From Candidatus Thiodiazotropha sp. CDECU1 (GTDB lineage: Bacteria > Pseudomonadota > Gammaproteobacteria > Chromatiales > Chromatiaceae), in assembly GCF_963455295.1 (NCBI RefSeq), contig NZ_OY734020.1:868001-932000 (forward strand): a stretch of 64,000 bases of DNA, written 5' to 3'. The position numbers and the translations under genes were made by a program. The stretch's first letter is position 1. Every line of letters starts with the position of its first letter. Below are positions 18,908 to 28,013 of the stretch, in pieces. The notes below the pieces were generated by a model. The model was given only the letters and a program-made list of their open reading frames with translations. It had not been told where the DNA came from and searched no databases.

Positions 18908-21724
18908 ATGGTAAGTAACATCTTTAAGAAGATCTTCGGTAGCCGAAATGAGCGCCTGGTCAAACGCATGTCAAAGACGGTCTCCCAGATTAATGCCCTG
19001 GAGGCTGATATTGAGAAGCTCTCTGATGAAGCTTTAAAGGCAAAGACCAGCGAATTCCGCACTCGTCTGGAAGCGGGCGAAAACCTCGACAACCTCATGT
19101 ACGAAGCCTTTGCCGTGGTACGGGAGGCGGGTCGGCGGGTGATGCAGATGCGTCATTTTGACGTTCAGCTGATCGGTGGCATGGTACTGCATCAGGGCAA
19201 GATCTCAGAGATGAGGACCGGTGAGGGTAAAACCCTTGTGGCCACATTGGCCGCCTACCTGAACGCCCTGCCAGCCAAGGGTGTTCATGTGGTGACGGTG
19301 AATGACTACCTGGCGCGGCGTGATGCCGCCTGGATGGGACGTATCTACGATTTTCTCGGGCTGAGCGTTGGTGTGATCAACTCCTCTGGTGGTATGGGGC
19401 CCGATAGCAGCTCCTATCTCTATGATCCAGAGCACGACGGCAAGAGTGACGGATATCTCCATCTGAAAGCGGTCGGCCGGCGACAGGCCTATGCTGCGGA
19501 TATCACATATGGCACCAATAATGAGTACGGTTTTGACTACCTGCGCGACAATATGGCCTTCAGCGCAGATCAACGGGTGCAGCGCCCGCCCAATTTCGCC
19601 ATCGTTGACGAAGTGGATTCGATTCTCATCGACGAGGCGCGTACACCGCTGATCATATCGGGACCGACAGAGGACTCCTCGGAGCTGTATAAGGCGGTCA
19701 ACAAGATCATTCCCAATCTGACTCGACAGGATCCGATCACCAATGAAGAGGGAAAGCCCGATTTCGGCCCGGGTGACTTTTCTGTGGATGAGAAGGCGCG
19801 CCAGGTCTTTTTCAGTGAGGAGGGACATCAGCATCTCGAGGAGATGTTGACCGAAGCCGGGTTGTTGGAAGAGGGCGCCAGTCTGTATGACTCTGGGAAC
19901 ATCATTCTGATGCATCATGCCAATGCCGCACTGCGTGCGCATGCCCTGTTTCAACGCAATGTGGACTATATCGTCAAGGACGGTCAGGTCATCATCGTCG
20001 ATGAGTTTACCGGTCGCACCATGCCGGGCAGGCGCTGGTCGGACGGTCAGCACCAGGCGGTTGAAGCGAAAGAGGGTGTCGAGATTCAGAATGAGAATCA
20101 GACGCTTGCCTCGATCACCTTTCAAAACTACTTCCGTCTCTACAACAAGCTGTCAGGCATGACCGGTACCGCGGATACGGAAGCCTTTGAGTTTCAGCAG
20201 ATATATGGCCTGGAGGTGGTGGTCATCCCGACCAACATGCCGATGATCCGGGACGACATGGGGGACCTGGTCTACCTGACCCCGGAAGAGAAATATGATG
20301 CGATATTGGAGGATGTACAGGATTGCGTGAAACGAGGCCAACCGGTCCTTGTGGGTACAGCATCCATTGAGACCTCCGAGCTGGTTTCCGAGCTGCTGGG
20401 CAAGGCAGATGTGGATCACCGGGTGTTGAATGCCAAGCAGCATGAGCAGGAGGCGGGGATCGTGGCCCAGGCCGGTCGCCCCGGATCTGTCACTATCGCA
20501 ACCAATATGGCGGGGCGAGGCACTGATATCGTGCTGGGTGGCAATCTCGAGTCGGAGTTGGAGGAACTGGGAGAGAACCCCGATCCGGCGGAGGTTGACG
20601 AACATAAAGCGGCCTGGAAGCAACGTCATCAGCATGTGCTTGATGCCGGTGGTCTGCATGTCATCGGCACCGAGCGGCATGAATCCCGACGTATCGATAA
20701 CCAGCTGCGCGGCCGCTCCGGTCGCCAGGGTGATCCGGGGTCGAGCCGTTTCTATCTATCCCTGCAGGACAATCTGATGCGCATATTCGCCTCCGACAAG
20801 GTGGGTGGATTGATGCAGAAACTCGGTATGGAGAAGGGCGAGGCGATTGAGCATCCGTGGGTGTCGCGAGCGATCGAGAATGCCCAACGCAAGGTGGAGG
20901 GGCGTAACTTCGATATCCGAAAACAGCTGCTGGAATATGACGATGTGGCGAATGATCAGCGCAAGGTCGTGTATGAGCAGCGAAATGAGTTGATGGATAC
21001 TTCGGATATCTCCGAATCCATCACGGCTCTGCGCAGTGACGTGTTGGACGGCGTCTTTCACAGTTACGTACCCAGGGAGAGTATCGAGGAGCAGTGGAAT
21101 GTGCCCGGCCTTGGCGAGGCGCTGGGCGAGCTGTTCGGTGGCGAATGGCCAATCCGGCAGTGGCTGGAAGAGGATCATGATCTGCATGAGGAGACATTGA
21201 AACAGAAGATTGCACAGGGCTTGCAGGATATCTATCAGGACAAGGAGGCGCTGGTAGGTACGGAGAATATGCGTCAGTTCGAAAAGGCGATCATGCTCCA
21301 GACCCTGGACGGGCACTGGAAGGAGCATCTGGCGGCGATGGACTATCTGCGCCAGGGTATCCACCTGCGTGGATATGCGCAGAAGAATCCGAAACAGGAG
21401 TACAAACGCGAGGCCTTCGCCATGTTTTCCAGTATGCTGGACAGTATCAAGGAGGAGGTGATTGGGTTGCTATCCAAGGTCCAGGTGCAGATGCCTGAAG
21501 AGATGGCTATCCAGGAACAGCAATCAAGGGTGGATGAATTCGAGTTCAAGCACGAGACCTTCGAAGGTCTGCCGGAAGAGATGGCGGCACCCGCAGAGAT
21601 GGCGGAGCAAGAGCAGGAGCCCCATCAACCCTTCGTGCGCGAAGGTCGCAAGATCGGCAGAAACGAGCCCTGCCCCTGTGGATCGGGTAAGAAATACAAA
21701 CAGTGCCATGGTCGTATAAGTTGA
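18908..21724 (+). CDS. secA: Protein translocase ATPase SecA
   Basis: Motor of the Sec translocon. At 938 residues it has the full domain set: NBD1 with Walker [14 protein letters not shown] near residue 100 and Walker B VDEVDS/IDEART, the preprotein cross-linking domain, NBD2 with [15 protein letters not shown], the helical scaffold/wing and the C-terminal zinc motif [14 protein letters not shown] that binds SecB and ribosomes. The start matches [16 protein letters not shown] seen across the family. No SecM-like ORF is apparent upstream. argJ follows after one base, so the two are probably one operon. Confidence 0.98.
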   Translation: MVSNIFKKIFGSRNERLVKRMSKTVSQINALEADIEKLSDEALKAKTSEFRTRLEAGENLDNLMYEAFAVVREAGRRVMQMRHFDVQLIGGMVLHQGKISEMRTGEGKTLVATLAAYLNALPAKGVHVVTVNDYLARRDAAWMGRIYDFLGLSVGVINSSGGMGPDSSSYLYDPEHDGKSDGYLHLKAVGRRQAYAADITYGTNNEYGFDYLRDNMAFSADQRVQRPPNFAIVDEVDSILIDEARTPLIISGPTEDSSELYKAVNKIIPNLTRQDPITNEEGKPDFGPGDFSVDEKARQVFFSEEGHQHLEEMLTEAGLLEEGASLYDSGNIILMHHANAALRAHALFQRNVDYIVKDGQVIIVDEFTGRTMPGRRWSDGQHQAVEAKEGVEIQNENQTLASITFQNYFRLYNKLSGMTGTADTEAFEFQQIYGLEVVVIPTNMPMIRDDMGDLVYLTPEEKYDAILEDVQDCVKRGQPVLVGTASIETSELVSELLGKADVDHRVLNAKQHEQEAGIVAQAGRPGSVTIATNMAGRGTDIVLGGNLESELEELGENPDPAEVDEHKAAWKQRHQHVLDAGGLHVIGTERHESRRIDNQLRGRSGRQGDPGSSRFYLSLQDNLMRIFASDKVGGLMQKLGMEKGEAIEHPWVSRAIENAQRKVEGRNFDIRKQLLEYDDVANDQRKVVYEQRNELMDTSDISESITALRSDVLDGVFHSYVPRESIEEQWNVPGLGEALGELFGGEWPIRQWLEEDHDLHEETLKQKIAQGLQDIYQDKEALVGTENMRQFEKAIMLQTLDGHWKEHLAAMDYLRQGIHLRGYAQKNPKQEYKREAFAMFSSMLDSIKEEVIGLLSKVQVQMPEEMAIQEQQSRVDEFEFKHETFEGLPEEMAAPAEMAEQEQEPHQPFVREGRKIGRNEPCPCGSGKKYKQCHGRIS

Positions 21725-21725
21725 T

Positions 21726-22928
21726 ATGAGTCCCCCTCAATTCGCCATCCCCGGGATACGGCTCGGTACCGCGGCAGCGGGTATCAAATATCCCGACAGG
21801 GAGGATATGGTGATTGTCGAATTGACTCAGGGTTCGAGCTGCACCGCGGTTTTCACCCGCAATGCCTTTTGTGCCGCTCCGGTGCAACTCGCCAAGCAAC
21901 ATCTCACCCTGGGACCCCCAAGATTCCTGTTGATCAATTCGGGCAACGCCAATGCCGGCACCGGTGATCAGGGTTTGCAGGATGCTCAAGCCAGCTGCCA
22001 GGGGCTGGCGCAGGCAGCAGGTTGTAGTGCACAACAAGTGTTGCCCTTCTCCACCGGTGTGATCGGTGAAAACCTACCTGTGGCGCGCATGCTCAACGCC
22101 GTGCCGGCAGCCATGAATCACTTGACCGTTGATGGTTGGGAAGCGGCCTCCCGGGCCATCATGACCACCGATACCCGGCCGAAACTTCGCTCGCACCATT
22201 TTGAGTTTGAGGGTGTAAAAGTAGGTCTCAGCGGAATCGCCAAGGGTGCAGGCATGATCCGACCCGACATGGCGACCATGCTTGCATACCTGGCAACAGA
22301 CCTCGGGCTATCCCAGGATTTGCTGCAGCGCTGTCTGGAGGATGCGGTCGGACCATCATTCAACTCTATTACCGTGGATGGTGATACCTCAACCAACGAT
22401 GCCTGTGTGTTGATGGCCAGTGGGGCATCCACCCTTGAACCGGTCACAGATCCTGATTCCGAGCTGTATAAGTTGTTTGCCCATGCGGTGAAACAGCTCT
22501 GTATGGAGCTGGCGCGAGATATCGTCCGTGATGGTGAGGGGGCAACCAAGTTGGTGGAGATTCTGGTGCAGGGTGCAGCGGATGAAGAGGAGGCGAGGGG
22601 TGTCGCCTATACCATTGCCCACTCCCCCCTGGTGAAAACCGCACTCTTTGCCTCCGATCCCAACTGGGGCAGGATCCTCGCTGCGGTGGGTCGCGCGGGA
22701 GTGGTCGATCTGGATATCGATCGGATTGAGATCTGGCTTGACGAGACCTGCATCGTGCGAAACGGTGGCCGGGCGCCGGACTATACGGAGCAAGCGGGTG
22801 CCTCGGTAATGAATCAGGAAGAGTTCACCATTCGCGTCAGTCTGGGGCGTGGTGGCGCACAAACACGGGTACTAACCTGTGATCTCTCATATGACTATGT
22901 CAAGATCAATGCAGAGTACCGTACCTAG
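21726..22928 (+). CDS. argJ: Bifunctional ornithine acetyltransferase / N-acetylglutamate synthase ArgJ
   Basis: Transfers the acetyl group from N-acetylornithine to glutamate in arginine biosynthesis. The 400-residue precursor carries the self-cleavage site of the family at Ala183-Thr184 in DMATMLAY; cleavage yields alpha and beta chains with Thr184 as nucleophile. KGAGMIRP precedes it, and the C-terminus DYVKINAEYRT is typical, so the protein is complete. The start at 21726 lies one base after the secA stop. Notably the TAG stop is part of a CTAG that also forms the left flank of the inverted-repeat element that follows, so the element inserted exactly at the end of the gene without altering the product. 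Confidence 0.96.
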   Translation: MSPPQFAIPGIRLGTAAAGIKYPDREDMVIVELTQGSSCTAVFTRNAFCAAPVQLAKQHLTLGPPRFLLINSGNANAGTGDQGLQDAQASCQGLAQAAGCSAQQVLPFSTGVIGENLPVARMLNAVPAAMNHLTVDGWEAASRAIMTTDTRPKLRSHHFEFEGVKVGLSGIAKGAGMIRPDMATMLAYLATDLGLSQDLLQRCLEDAVGPSFNSITVDGDTSTNDACVLMASGASTLEPVTDPDSELYKLFAHAVKQLCMELARDIVRDGEGATKLVEILVQGAADEEEARGVAYTIAHSPLVKTALFASDPNWGRILAAVGRAGVVDLDIDRIEIWLDETCIVRNGGRAPDYTEQAGASVMNQEEFTIRVSLGRGGAQTRVLTCDLSYDYVKINAEYRT

Positions 22929-23248
22929 GGCCTGTTAACACTAATCCAAAGCACTCTGTTGTGCCTGAAAAAGCGCCAATCAAGGCGTACCCCAAGGGCA
23001 CTTCCTGCGGGCGCGAGGAGAGAAGTTTGGTCACTCCAAATGAACGACGAGCAACGCTGAGTGGCGCTTTTTCAGGCGCACCCCAAGGGCACTTCCTTCG
23101 GGGCGCAACCCGAAGGGCTGGGGCTGTTTTTGCGCCCAGCGGCGTTATCATTCGCTCATGTAGCCGGGCTACACCACGCTCATTCTGCCTTGCTGGGCGC
23201 AAAAACAGTCCCAGCAGAGTGCATTGGATTAGTGTTAACAGGCCCTAG
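22925..23248. mobile_element. MITE-like non-coding element with 30-bp terminal inverted repeats and CTAG flanks
   Basis: The gap between argJ and the Nudix gene is filled by a 316-bp element (22929-23244) flanked on both sides by CTAG. Its ends, 22929-22958 and 23215-23244, are 30-bp inverted repeats beginning GGCCTGTTAACAC with one mismatch (position 22951/2 side A versus T). Inside are a direct repeat (ACCCCAAGGGCACTTCCT at 22989-23006 and 23080-23097) and further inverted segments (around 22962-22980 with 23061-23080, and around 23119-23141 with 23190-23213), so a transcript would fold strongly. No convincing gene is inside; short ORFs follow the repeats. A four-base CTAG duplication resembles IS5-group target sites, but the parent element is not identified. 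Removing the element and one CTAG leaves the argJ stop eight bases from the next ATG. Confidence 0.85.
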
Positions 23249-23253
23249 CGACA

Positions 23254-24195
23254 ATGATCCATGTAGCCGCAGCAGCCATCTTCGATGACGAATCCCGCGT
23301 GCTCGTTACCAAGCGTGCCGCGCATATGCACCAGGGGGGGTTGTGGGAGTTCCCGGGGGGTAAATGCGAAGCGGGCGAATCCATACATCAGGCCCTGGCG
23401 AGGGAGCTCAAAGAGGAACTCGGTATTGTGCCACTCGAGTCTGATCCCCTGATTCGGATCAGGCATGATTACGGCGATCGTGATCTGCTGCTGGAGTTTT
23501 TTCGTGTCACCAGATTTCAGGGTGAAGCCAGGGGGCTCGAGGGGCAGCCCTTGAAATGGCTATTACCGAGTGAAATGGAGCCGCATCGATTTCCTGCGGC
23601 CGATCGGCCGGTGATTACCGCACTCCAATTACCCGGCCGCTATCTGATCACTGGCGAGGACCCCAGGCAGTCGGATGGCTTTCTGCGTAGCTTGGAGAAC
23701 GCCTTGGATGCGGGTGTGGGCATGGTTCAGTTACGCGCCCATGATCTGTCCGATATCCGCTATCGGGAGTTGTTGTCCGTGTGCCTGACGCGCTGCCATG
23801 AGCAGGGGGTCAAACTGGTCATTAACCGACCCGAGCGGGTGTTGGATTGGTGGCAACAAGCCGATGGTATCCATTTTACGGCACGCCAGCTGATGTCACT
23901 CGATCGGCGTCCTTCAGGGGCCGGTCTAGTGGGTGCTTCCTGCCATAATCCGGAGGAGCTGGAACGGGTGGCGGCGCTGCAGCTGGACTATGCGCTGCTC
24001 TCACCGGTAGAGCCGACAGCTTCTCATCCGCAAACCCCCGCCTTGGGTTGGACGTGTTTTACAGAGTGGGTAGACCGAATCAGTATCCCTGTGTATGCCC
24101 TGGGTGGTATGCGCGCCGCATCCCTGAAACAGGCAAGGCTTGCCGGTGCTCAGGGGATTGCGGGGATTTCGACTTTCTGGCGGCTCAATCCTTAA
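23254..24195 (+). CDS. Nudix hydrolase (MutT-type) fused to a ThiE-like domain
   Basis: Two-domain protein of 313 residues. Residues 1 to about 128 form a Nudix hydrolase with a complete Nudix box (Gly36 through Ile58: GG..E..GE.......RELKEELGI), like the MutT enzymes that clear 8-oxo-dGTP. Residues about 130-313 look like a thiamine-phosphate-synthase (TIM barrel) fold, with VQLRAHDLSD, the GIHFTA segment, GASCHNPEEL and a terminal YALGGM; the catalytic completeness of this half is uncertain. Such fusions are common downstream of secA-argJ in gammaproteobacteria. The inverted-repeat element ends five bases before the ATG, and no good ribosome site is visible, so expression may be altered by the insertion. 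The 3' end overlaps the convergent PilZ gene by 11 bases. Confidence 0.9.
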   Translation: MIHVAAAAIFDDESRVLVTKRAAHMHQGGLWEFPGGKCEAGESIHQALARELKEELGIVPLESDPLIRIRHDYGDRDLLLEFFRVTRFQGEARGLEGQPLKWLLPSEMEPHRFPAADRPVITALQLPGRYLITGEDPRQSDGFLRSLENALDAGVGMVQLRAHDLSDIRYRELLSVCLTRCHEQGVKLVINRPERVLDWWQQADGIHFTARQLMSLDRRPSGAGLVGASCHNPEELERVAALQLDYALLSPVEPTASHPQTPALGWTCFTEWVDRISIPVYALGGMRAASLKQARLAGAQGIAGISTFWRLNP

Positions 24196-24577
24196 ACCCG
24201 TACTCCTCGATCAGCGTCTGCAACATCTCCGCCGCCTCGGGTGACTTATCGATGAATTCAAAACCTGAATCGTAAAAGGCGGAATTGACATCCTTATCGC
24301 TCCAACGGCAGATTGCTTTGAAACTCATGGAGTTAAGTTCACCCTCACTATCCGGCAGGCGTAGTTCCAGGTGCATCTCTTGTCCGGTCTCCACCGGTTT
24401 TTCGCTGATCAGCATCATGCCTTCGGTATTGATGTCGACCACATGCCCCAAGGGTGTGTTCCCATCCAGCCGCCATACCCGCAGATAATAGATCAGATGA
24501 CGTCGTTTGATGGTGCGCCGGTCTGAGGGATGTGGGGCGTTTTCCTGATTGTGTTGACTTGGCCTCTTTATATACAT
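24185..24577 (-). CDS. PilZ domain protein
   Basis: A 130-residue soluble protein made of little more than a PilZ domain, a c-di-GMP receptor module. The binding signature is visible: an arginine-rich N-terminal stretch (DRRTIKRRHLI, about 19-29) followed by HVVDINTEGMMLIS, matching the RxxxR then D/NxSxxG pattern with N-T-E-G in the second half. A beta-barrel strand pattern continues to FKAICRW. It has no signal peptide or enzymatic domain. The gene converges on the Nudix gene with an 11-base overlap and is divergent from the hybrid kinase, hinting at, but not proving, a shared signalling role. Confidence 0.88.
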   Translation of the reverse strand: MYIKRPSQHNQENAPHPSDRRTIKRRHLIYYLRVWRLDGNTPLGHVVDINTEGMMLISEKPVETGQEMHLELRLPDSEGELNSMSFKAICRWSDKDVNSAFYDSGFEFIDKSPEAAEMLQTLIEEYGFKD

Positions 24578-24891
24578 CTCGTTAACCCTTACATAATTTA
24601 ACTGCTGATGTTTCTGCTATTGCGAACTATACAGATTGTTTGTCGCTAACCTACCCATCGGCTGCTAGGGGAAAGAACTTAGGCTGGGATTGCCTAAGCG
24701 GGTTAATGATGCCCAGTGTGACCGGGCATACATTCGGCGTGGATTCTATTATTCCAGGATTATCAGTAACTTGTCTGGTATGAAAATAGAACCTAATTCT
24801 TGCTATTATATTACTCCAATAGTAAACCCCTAGGGGTTGAGTGAGTGGTTGTTAGCATGGAATTGCTTGAGCATTGAAAGGGACGACAAAC
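24578..24891. promoter_or_regulatory. 314-bp divergent control region with a 14-bp palindrome
   Basis: No gene lies between the divergent PilZ and hybrid-kinase genes. The stretch is AT-rich toward the kinase and contains a perfect 14-bp palindrome, AACCCCTAGGGGTT, at 24825-24838, 54 bases before the kinase ATG, a likely place for a dimeric regulator to bind. I could not pick out a convincing -35/-10 pair. Confidence 0.4.
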
Positions 24892-26991
24892 ATGTTTATT
24901 AAACCGTTCAATAGCGGTCTGTTTTTGAACTCAGAGTACCAACAAGCACTGGTGAGATTGGCCATCTGGCTATTCAGTCTCGTGTTTATGTGGCTGGCTA
25001 CGACCACAGCTTACTATGCCGTCGACACAACCCTCTATTTGACCCTTTACGGATGCTATTTTGTCATTTTTCTGGCAGCGCTGATCAGTATCGTTTACCG
25101 ATCAGATCTTCGGTACAGAAAGGGGTTAATGCTGCTTGTCGATGTCAGTGCCACCAGCTTGGCCATCCTCCTGACAGCGGATGCAATCAGCCCATTCTAT
25201 CTGATCTACCTGTGGATCTATCTCTCCTATGGGACCAGATATGGCAAAAAATTATTAATCACGGCTGGGGTGCTGAATTTCAGTGCTTACAATCTGGTTT
25301 TGATCTATCTGCAATCCTGGCAGAGTCATGGTTTCGATGCCTTCTTTTTTCTTTTCCTGTTGGTGGTCATCCCTCTCTATCAATATTTCTTAATGCGCCA
25401 ACTCTACGCTGCCAAACAGGAGGCGGAGTTGGCAAAAGAGGCACGCGGGGATTTCTTGGCAACCATGACCCATGAGTTGCGCACCCCATTGATTGGTGTT
25501 CTTGGAATGACCCGCTTAATGCACGGGACGCCGCTGGATACTGAACAGAAAGAGTATCTCCACTCGATTCAATCATCGGCTCAGCTGTTAAAGTCATTGA
25601 TCAGTGATGTGCTCGATCTTTCCAAGATAGATGCCAATAAACTTGAATTGATACCCGAGTGGTTGGATATTCGGAGTCTGGTGAGTAGTGTCTCATCGAG
25701 TCTGGCTGATGCGGCCCATGAGAAGCAACTTGAGCTGCTGTGCTGGGTCGATCCAAATGTGCGACAGGAACTCCTTGGCGACAAGCTGCGTATTTCGCAA
25801 ATACTGTTTAACCTGCTAGGTAATGCGATCAAGTTTACCGATAAGGGATATATCCATCTGGAGCTGGTTTATGTCGAGGAGTATGGGGAGTTAACTCAAC
25901 CTCATATCCTGATTAAGGTTGAGGATACGGGTATCGGTATTGCACTAGAGCGACAGGACTATGTATTTGATAGTTTCTGGCAAGCGGATATCGGTAATGC
26001 GCGTCGTTTTGAGGGGGCGGGTCTTGGTACCACCGTGGTTCGCGATTTGACTCGGCTTATGGGTGGAACGGTGGAAGTGGTCAGCCGCCTGGGTGAGGGA
26101 TCCACCTTCAGTGTCAGACTGCCGTTGCAGATGCGGGATGGAGAGGCGGAAGCGGACGAACTTTTGCAACTGAAGGATCGCTCTATACTTATCTATGAGC
26201 AGGACCCGGTGGTAATGAAGCTGCATTGTAAAGTCGCTCGCGAGTTCGGTATGCAGGTGCATAAAGCGAACTTTCCGAGTGAGTTTCTCTCCAGCCTGGA
26301 TAACTCTGTTGAGTTGATGATGATTTGCGACTCATTGCAGGATACATCCACAAAAGAGATTCTTTACAAGGCGCAGGCCGTAGTCCCTACAGTACCTGTT
26401 ATCCTGATAGGGTATCGTGGCTGCATGCATGATTTTGGGATTAGCAAAGATCCTGAAAATACCCTATTCAAGCCCTTTCTCGCCAGGGAGTTTGCATATC
26501 TGGCGATGCGCGCCTTGGGCATCAAGTCGAATCACCGACAGACCAGGTTGCAGGCTGATGGGGATGCGGTAGAGAGACAGGGGATTAATATTCTGCTTGC
26601 CGAGGATAATGCGGTTGCTGCAAAAGTGATCTCAACCCTCTTAACCCAACGTGGACATAGAGTAAGAATCACCAAGGATGGTAGTGAGGCGCTGCAAGCG
26701 GTTGCTGATGATGAATATCAGCTGGCCTTTGTCGATCTGCGCATGCCCAATGTGGATGGCCTCGAGTTTACCCGGCGTTATCGAAGCATAGAACCAAAGC
26801 ATCGCTATATGCCGATCTATGCCTTGACCGCAAATACTGTGCAGGAGATGTTTGATCATTGCTTGGAAGCGGGCATGGATGGTTTTCTGACCAAACCGGT
26901 TGAACCGGAGATGTTGGATGCAATCATCGAGCAGTGTAAAACCAACTTTAATAATCACTGTCTTGGGGGACCGCTTACAGTCCCAACTTAG
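24892..26991 (+). CDS. RpfC-like hybrid sensor histidine kinase
   Basis: A 699-residue membrane sensor. Residues 20-175 hold about five to six transmembrane helices; the pattern SPFYLIYLWIYLSYGTRYG and VVIPLYQYFLMRQL resembles the input region of RpfC, the DSF (diffusible fatty acid) receptor of Xanthomonas. Then follow HisKA with the phospho-acceptor His194 in TMTHELRTPL, HATPase_c with N box LLGNAIKFTDKG, DTGIGI and GAGLGTTVVRDL, a first receiver-like domain (about 420-540) that keeps only part of the acidic pocket, and a canonical receiver with LLAEDN, Asp615 in VDLRMP and the TKP lysine. Unlike RpfC it has no C-terminal Hpt domain, and no rpfF/rpfG lies nearby. I prefer ATG 24892 (AAAGGGA nine bases upstream) to TTG 24874. 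Confidence 0.85.
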   Translation: MFIKPFNSGLFLNSEYQQALVRLAIWLFSLVFMWLATTTAYYAVDTTLYLTLYGCYFVIFLAALISIVYRSDLRYRKGLMLLVDVSATSLAILLTADAISPFYLIYLWIYLSYGTRYGKKLLITAGVLNFSAYNLVLIYLQSWQSHGFDAFFFLFLLVVIPLYQYFLMRQLYAAKQEAELAKEARGDFLATMTHELRTPLIGVLGMTRLMHGTPLDTEQKEYLHSIQSSAQLLKSLISDVLDLSKIDANKLELIPEWLDIRSLVSSVSSSLADAAHEKQLELLCWVDPNVRQELLGDKLRISQILFNLLGNAIKFTDKGYIHLELVYVEEYGELTQPHILIKVEDTGIGIALERQDYVFDSFWQADIGNARRFEGAGLGTTVVRDLTRLMGGTVEVVSRLGEGSTFSVRLPLQMRDGEAEADELLQLKDRSILIYEQDPVVMKLHCKVAREFGMQVHKANFPSEFLSSLDNSVELMMICDSLQDTSTKEILYKAQAVVPTVPVILIGYRGCMHDFGISKDPENTLFKPFLAREFAYLAMRALGIKSNHRQTRLQADGDAVERQGINILLAEDNAVAAKVISTLLTQRGHRVRITKDGSEALQAVADDEYQLAFVDLRMPNVDGLEFTRRYRSIEPKHRYMPIYALTANTVQEMFDHCLEAGMDGFLTKPVEPEMLDAIIEQCKTNFNNHCLGGPLTVPT

Positions 26992-26994
26992 TGT

Positions 26995-27843
26995 CTATCG
27001 TCCTAGGGCCTGCCAGATATCCAGGGTGGGCTTTGACTGATTCATGGTATAGAAGTGCAGCCCAGGTGCGCCCCCTGCCAATAGGCGTTCACAGAGTTGG
27101 ATGACAACATCTTTGCCATAGCCGCGAATGGCTTCCAGGTCGTCACCGAATCCTTCGAGTCGTTTTCTCAACCAACGGGGAATCTCTGTGCCGCAGGCAT
27201 CCGAGAAACGGGCCAGTTGCGTGAAGTTGGTGATAGGCATTATGCCAGGCACGATGGGGATATCGATCTGTAGTTGTTGGCAGTTATCAAGAAACCGAAA
27301 ATAGGCATCGGCATTGTAGAAAAATTGGGTGATTGCACTGTCCGCTCCCGCCTCTACCTTGAGCTTGAAATTGCTTAGATCCTGTTGCGGGCTGCTTGCC
27401 TGGGGATGAAACTCGGGATAGGCCGCAACCTCGATATGAAACTGTTGTGGATAGGTCTCCTGGATCAGAGCTACCAGTTGATTGGCATGGCTCAGGTCGC
27501 CGAGATCACCCAATCCGGTACCAGAGGGTAGATCGCCACGCAGCGCAACTAGACGACCAATGCCAATCGACTTGTAGTATTCCAGAATCTCCAGGATCTC
27601 TTCCCGGCTGGCTCCGATACATGAGAGGTGCGGAGCCGTGGTGATCTGCTCCTCCATCAGCCAATTCACGGTATCGAAAGTCCGCTTCTGAGTGGACCCG
27701 CCTGCGCCATAGGTGACTGAAAAGTAAGCCGGCTGCTCGGCTTTCAGTTCAGCCACGCTGTGTTTCAGATTTTCAAAACCCTTCTCTGTCTTTGGTGGGA
27801 AGAGTTCAAAACTAATATTCCGTTTTTGATGTTCTGTATGCAT
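26995..27843 (-). CDS. metF: 5,10-methylenetetrahydrofolate reductase MetF
   Basis: Flavoprotein reducing methylene-THF to methyl-THF, the methyl donor for methionine synthesis. The 282-residue protein has the single catalytic TIM-barrel domain with SFELFPPKTEKG near the N-terminus (catalytic Glu), YFSVTYGAGGSTQKRT, LVALRGDLP and ADSAITQFFYNA for FAD binding. It is the last gene of the minus-strand metK-ahcY-metF set, 170 bases after ahcY with a stem-loop between. It ends three bases from the stop of the convergent hybrid kinase. Length and motifs are normal. Confidence 0.96.
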   Translation of the reverse strand: MHTEHQKRNISFELFPPKTEKGFENLKHSVAELKAEQPAYFSVTYGAGGSTQKRTFDTVNWLMEEQITTAPHLSCIGASREEILEILEYYKSIGIGRLVALRGDLPSGTGLGDLGDLSHANQLVALIQETYPQQFHIEVAAYPEFHPQASSPQQDLSNFKLKVEAGADSAITQFFYNADAYFRFLDNCQQLQIDIPIVPGIMPITNFTQLARFSDACGTEIPRWLRKRLEGFGDDLEAIRGYGKDVVIQLCERLLAGGAPGLHFYTMNQSKPTLDIWQALGR

Positions 27844-27978
27844 GGTTAACTATTTTTGACGTTATCGTGTTACGAGATTTCGATCCCGGAAAAAGAGCTT
27901 GTCAGGCTGTGGCTCTAACCTGCAAATGCGAGCCGCCGGGATAGGGTGGCGCAAGGCCTGATCCCTAAGGTTGACAGA

Positions 27979-28002
27979 AACCGGAAGCGGCAGCTTCCGG
28001 TT
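27979..28002 (-). terminator. Stem-loop between ahcY and metF
   Basis: A perfect ten-base-pair stem (AACCGGAAGC/GCTTCCGGTT with a four-base loop) lies just after the ahcY stop. On the minus strand it is followed by a weak T-rich stretch (TCTGTC), on the plus strand by CTTTTCC. It probably terminates or attenuates the ahcY transcript, so metF may be expressed by read-through or its own promoter. Confidence 0.55.
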
Positions 28003-28013
28003 CTTTTCCACAT

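Noticed and set aside
22906-23288. Short ORFs inside the inverted-repeat element on both strands
   Set aside because: They follow the terminal and internal repeats, have no ribosome site, and match no transposase; they are by-products of the repeat.
27843-27978. Second riboswitch upstream of metF
   Set aside because: The leader can form hairpins (AGAGC...GCTCT with five T) but lacks the conserved blocks of SAM or SAH riboswitches; only the one before ahcY is convincing.
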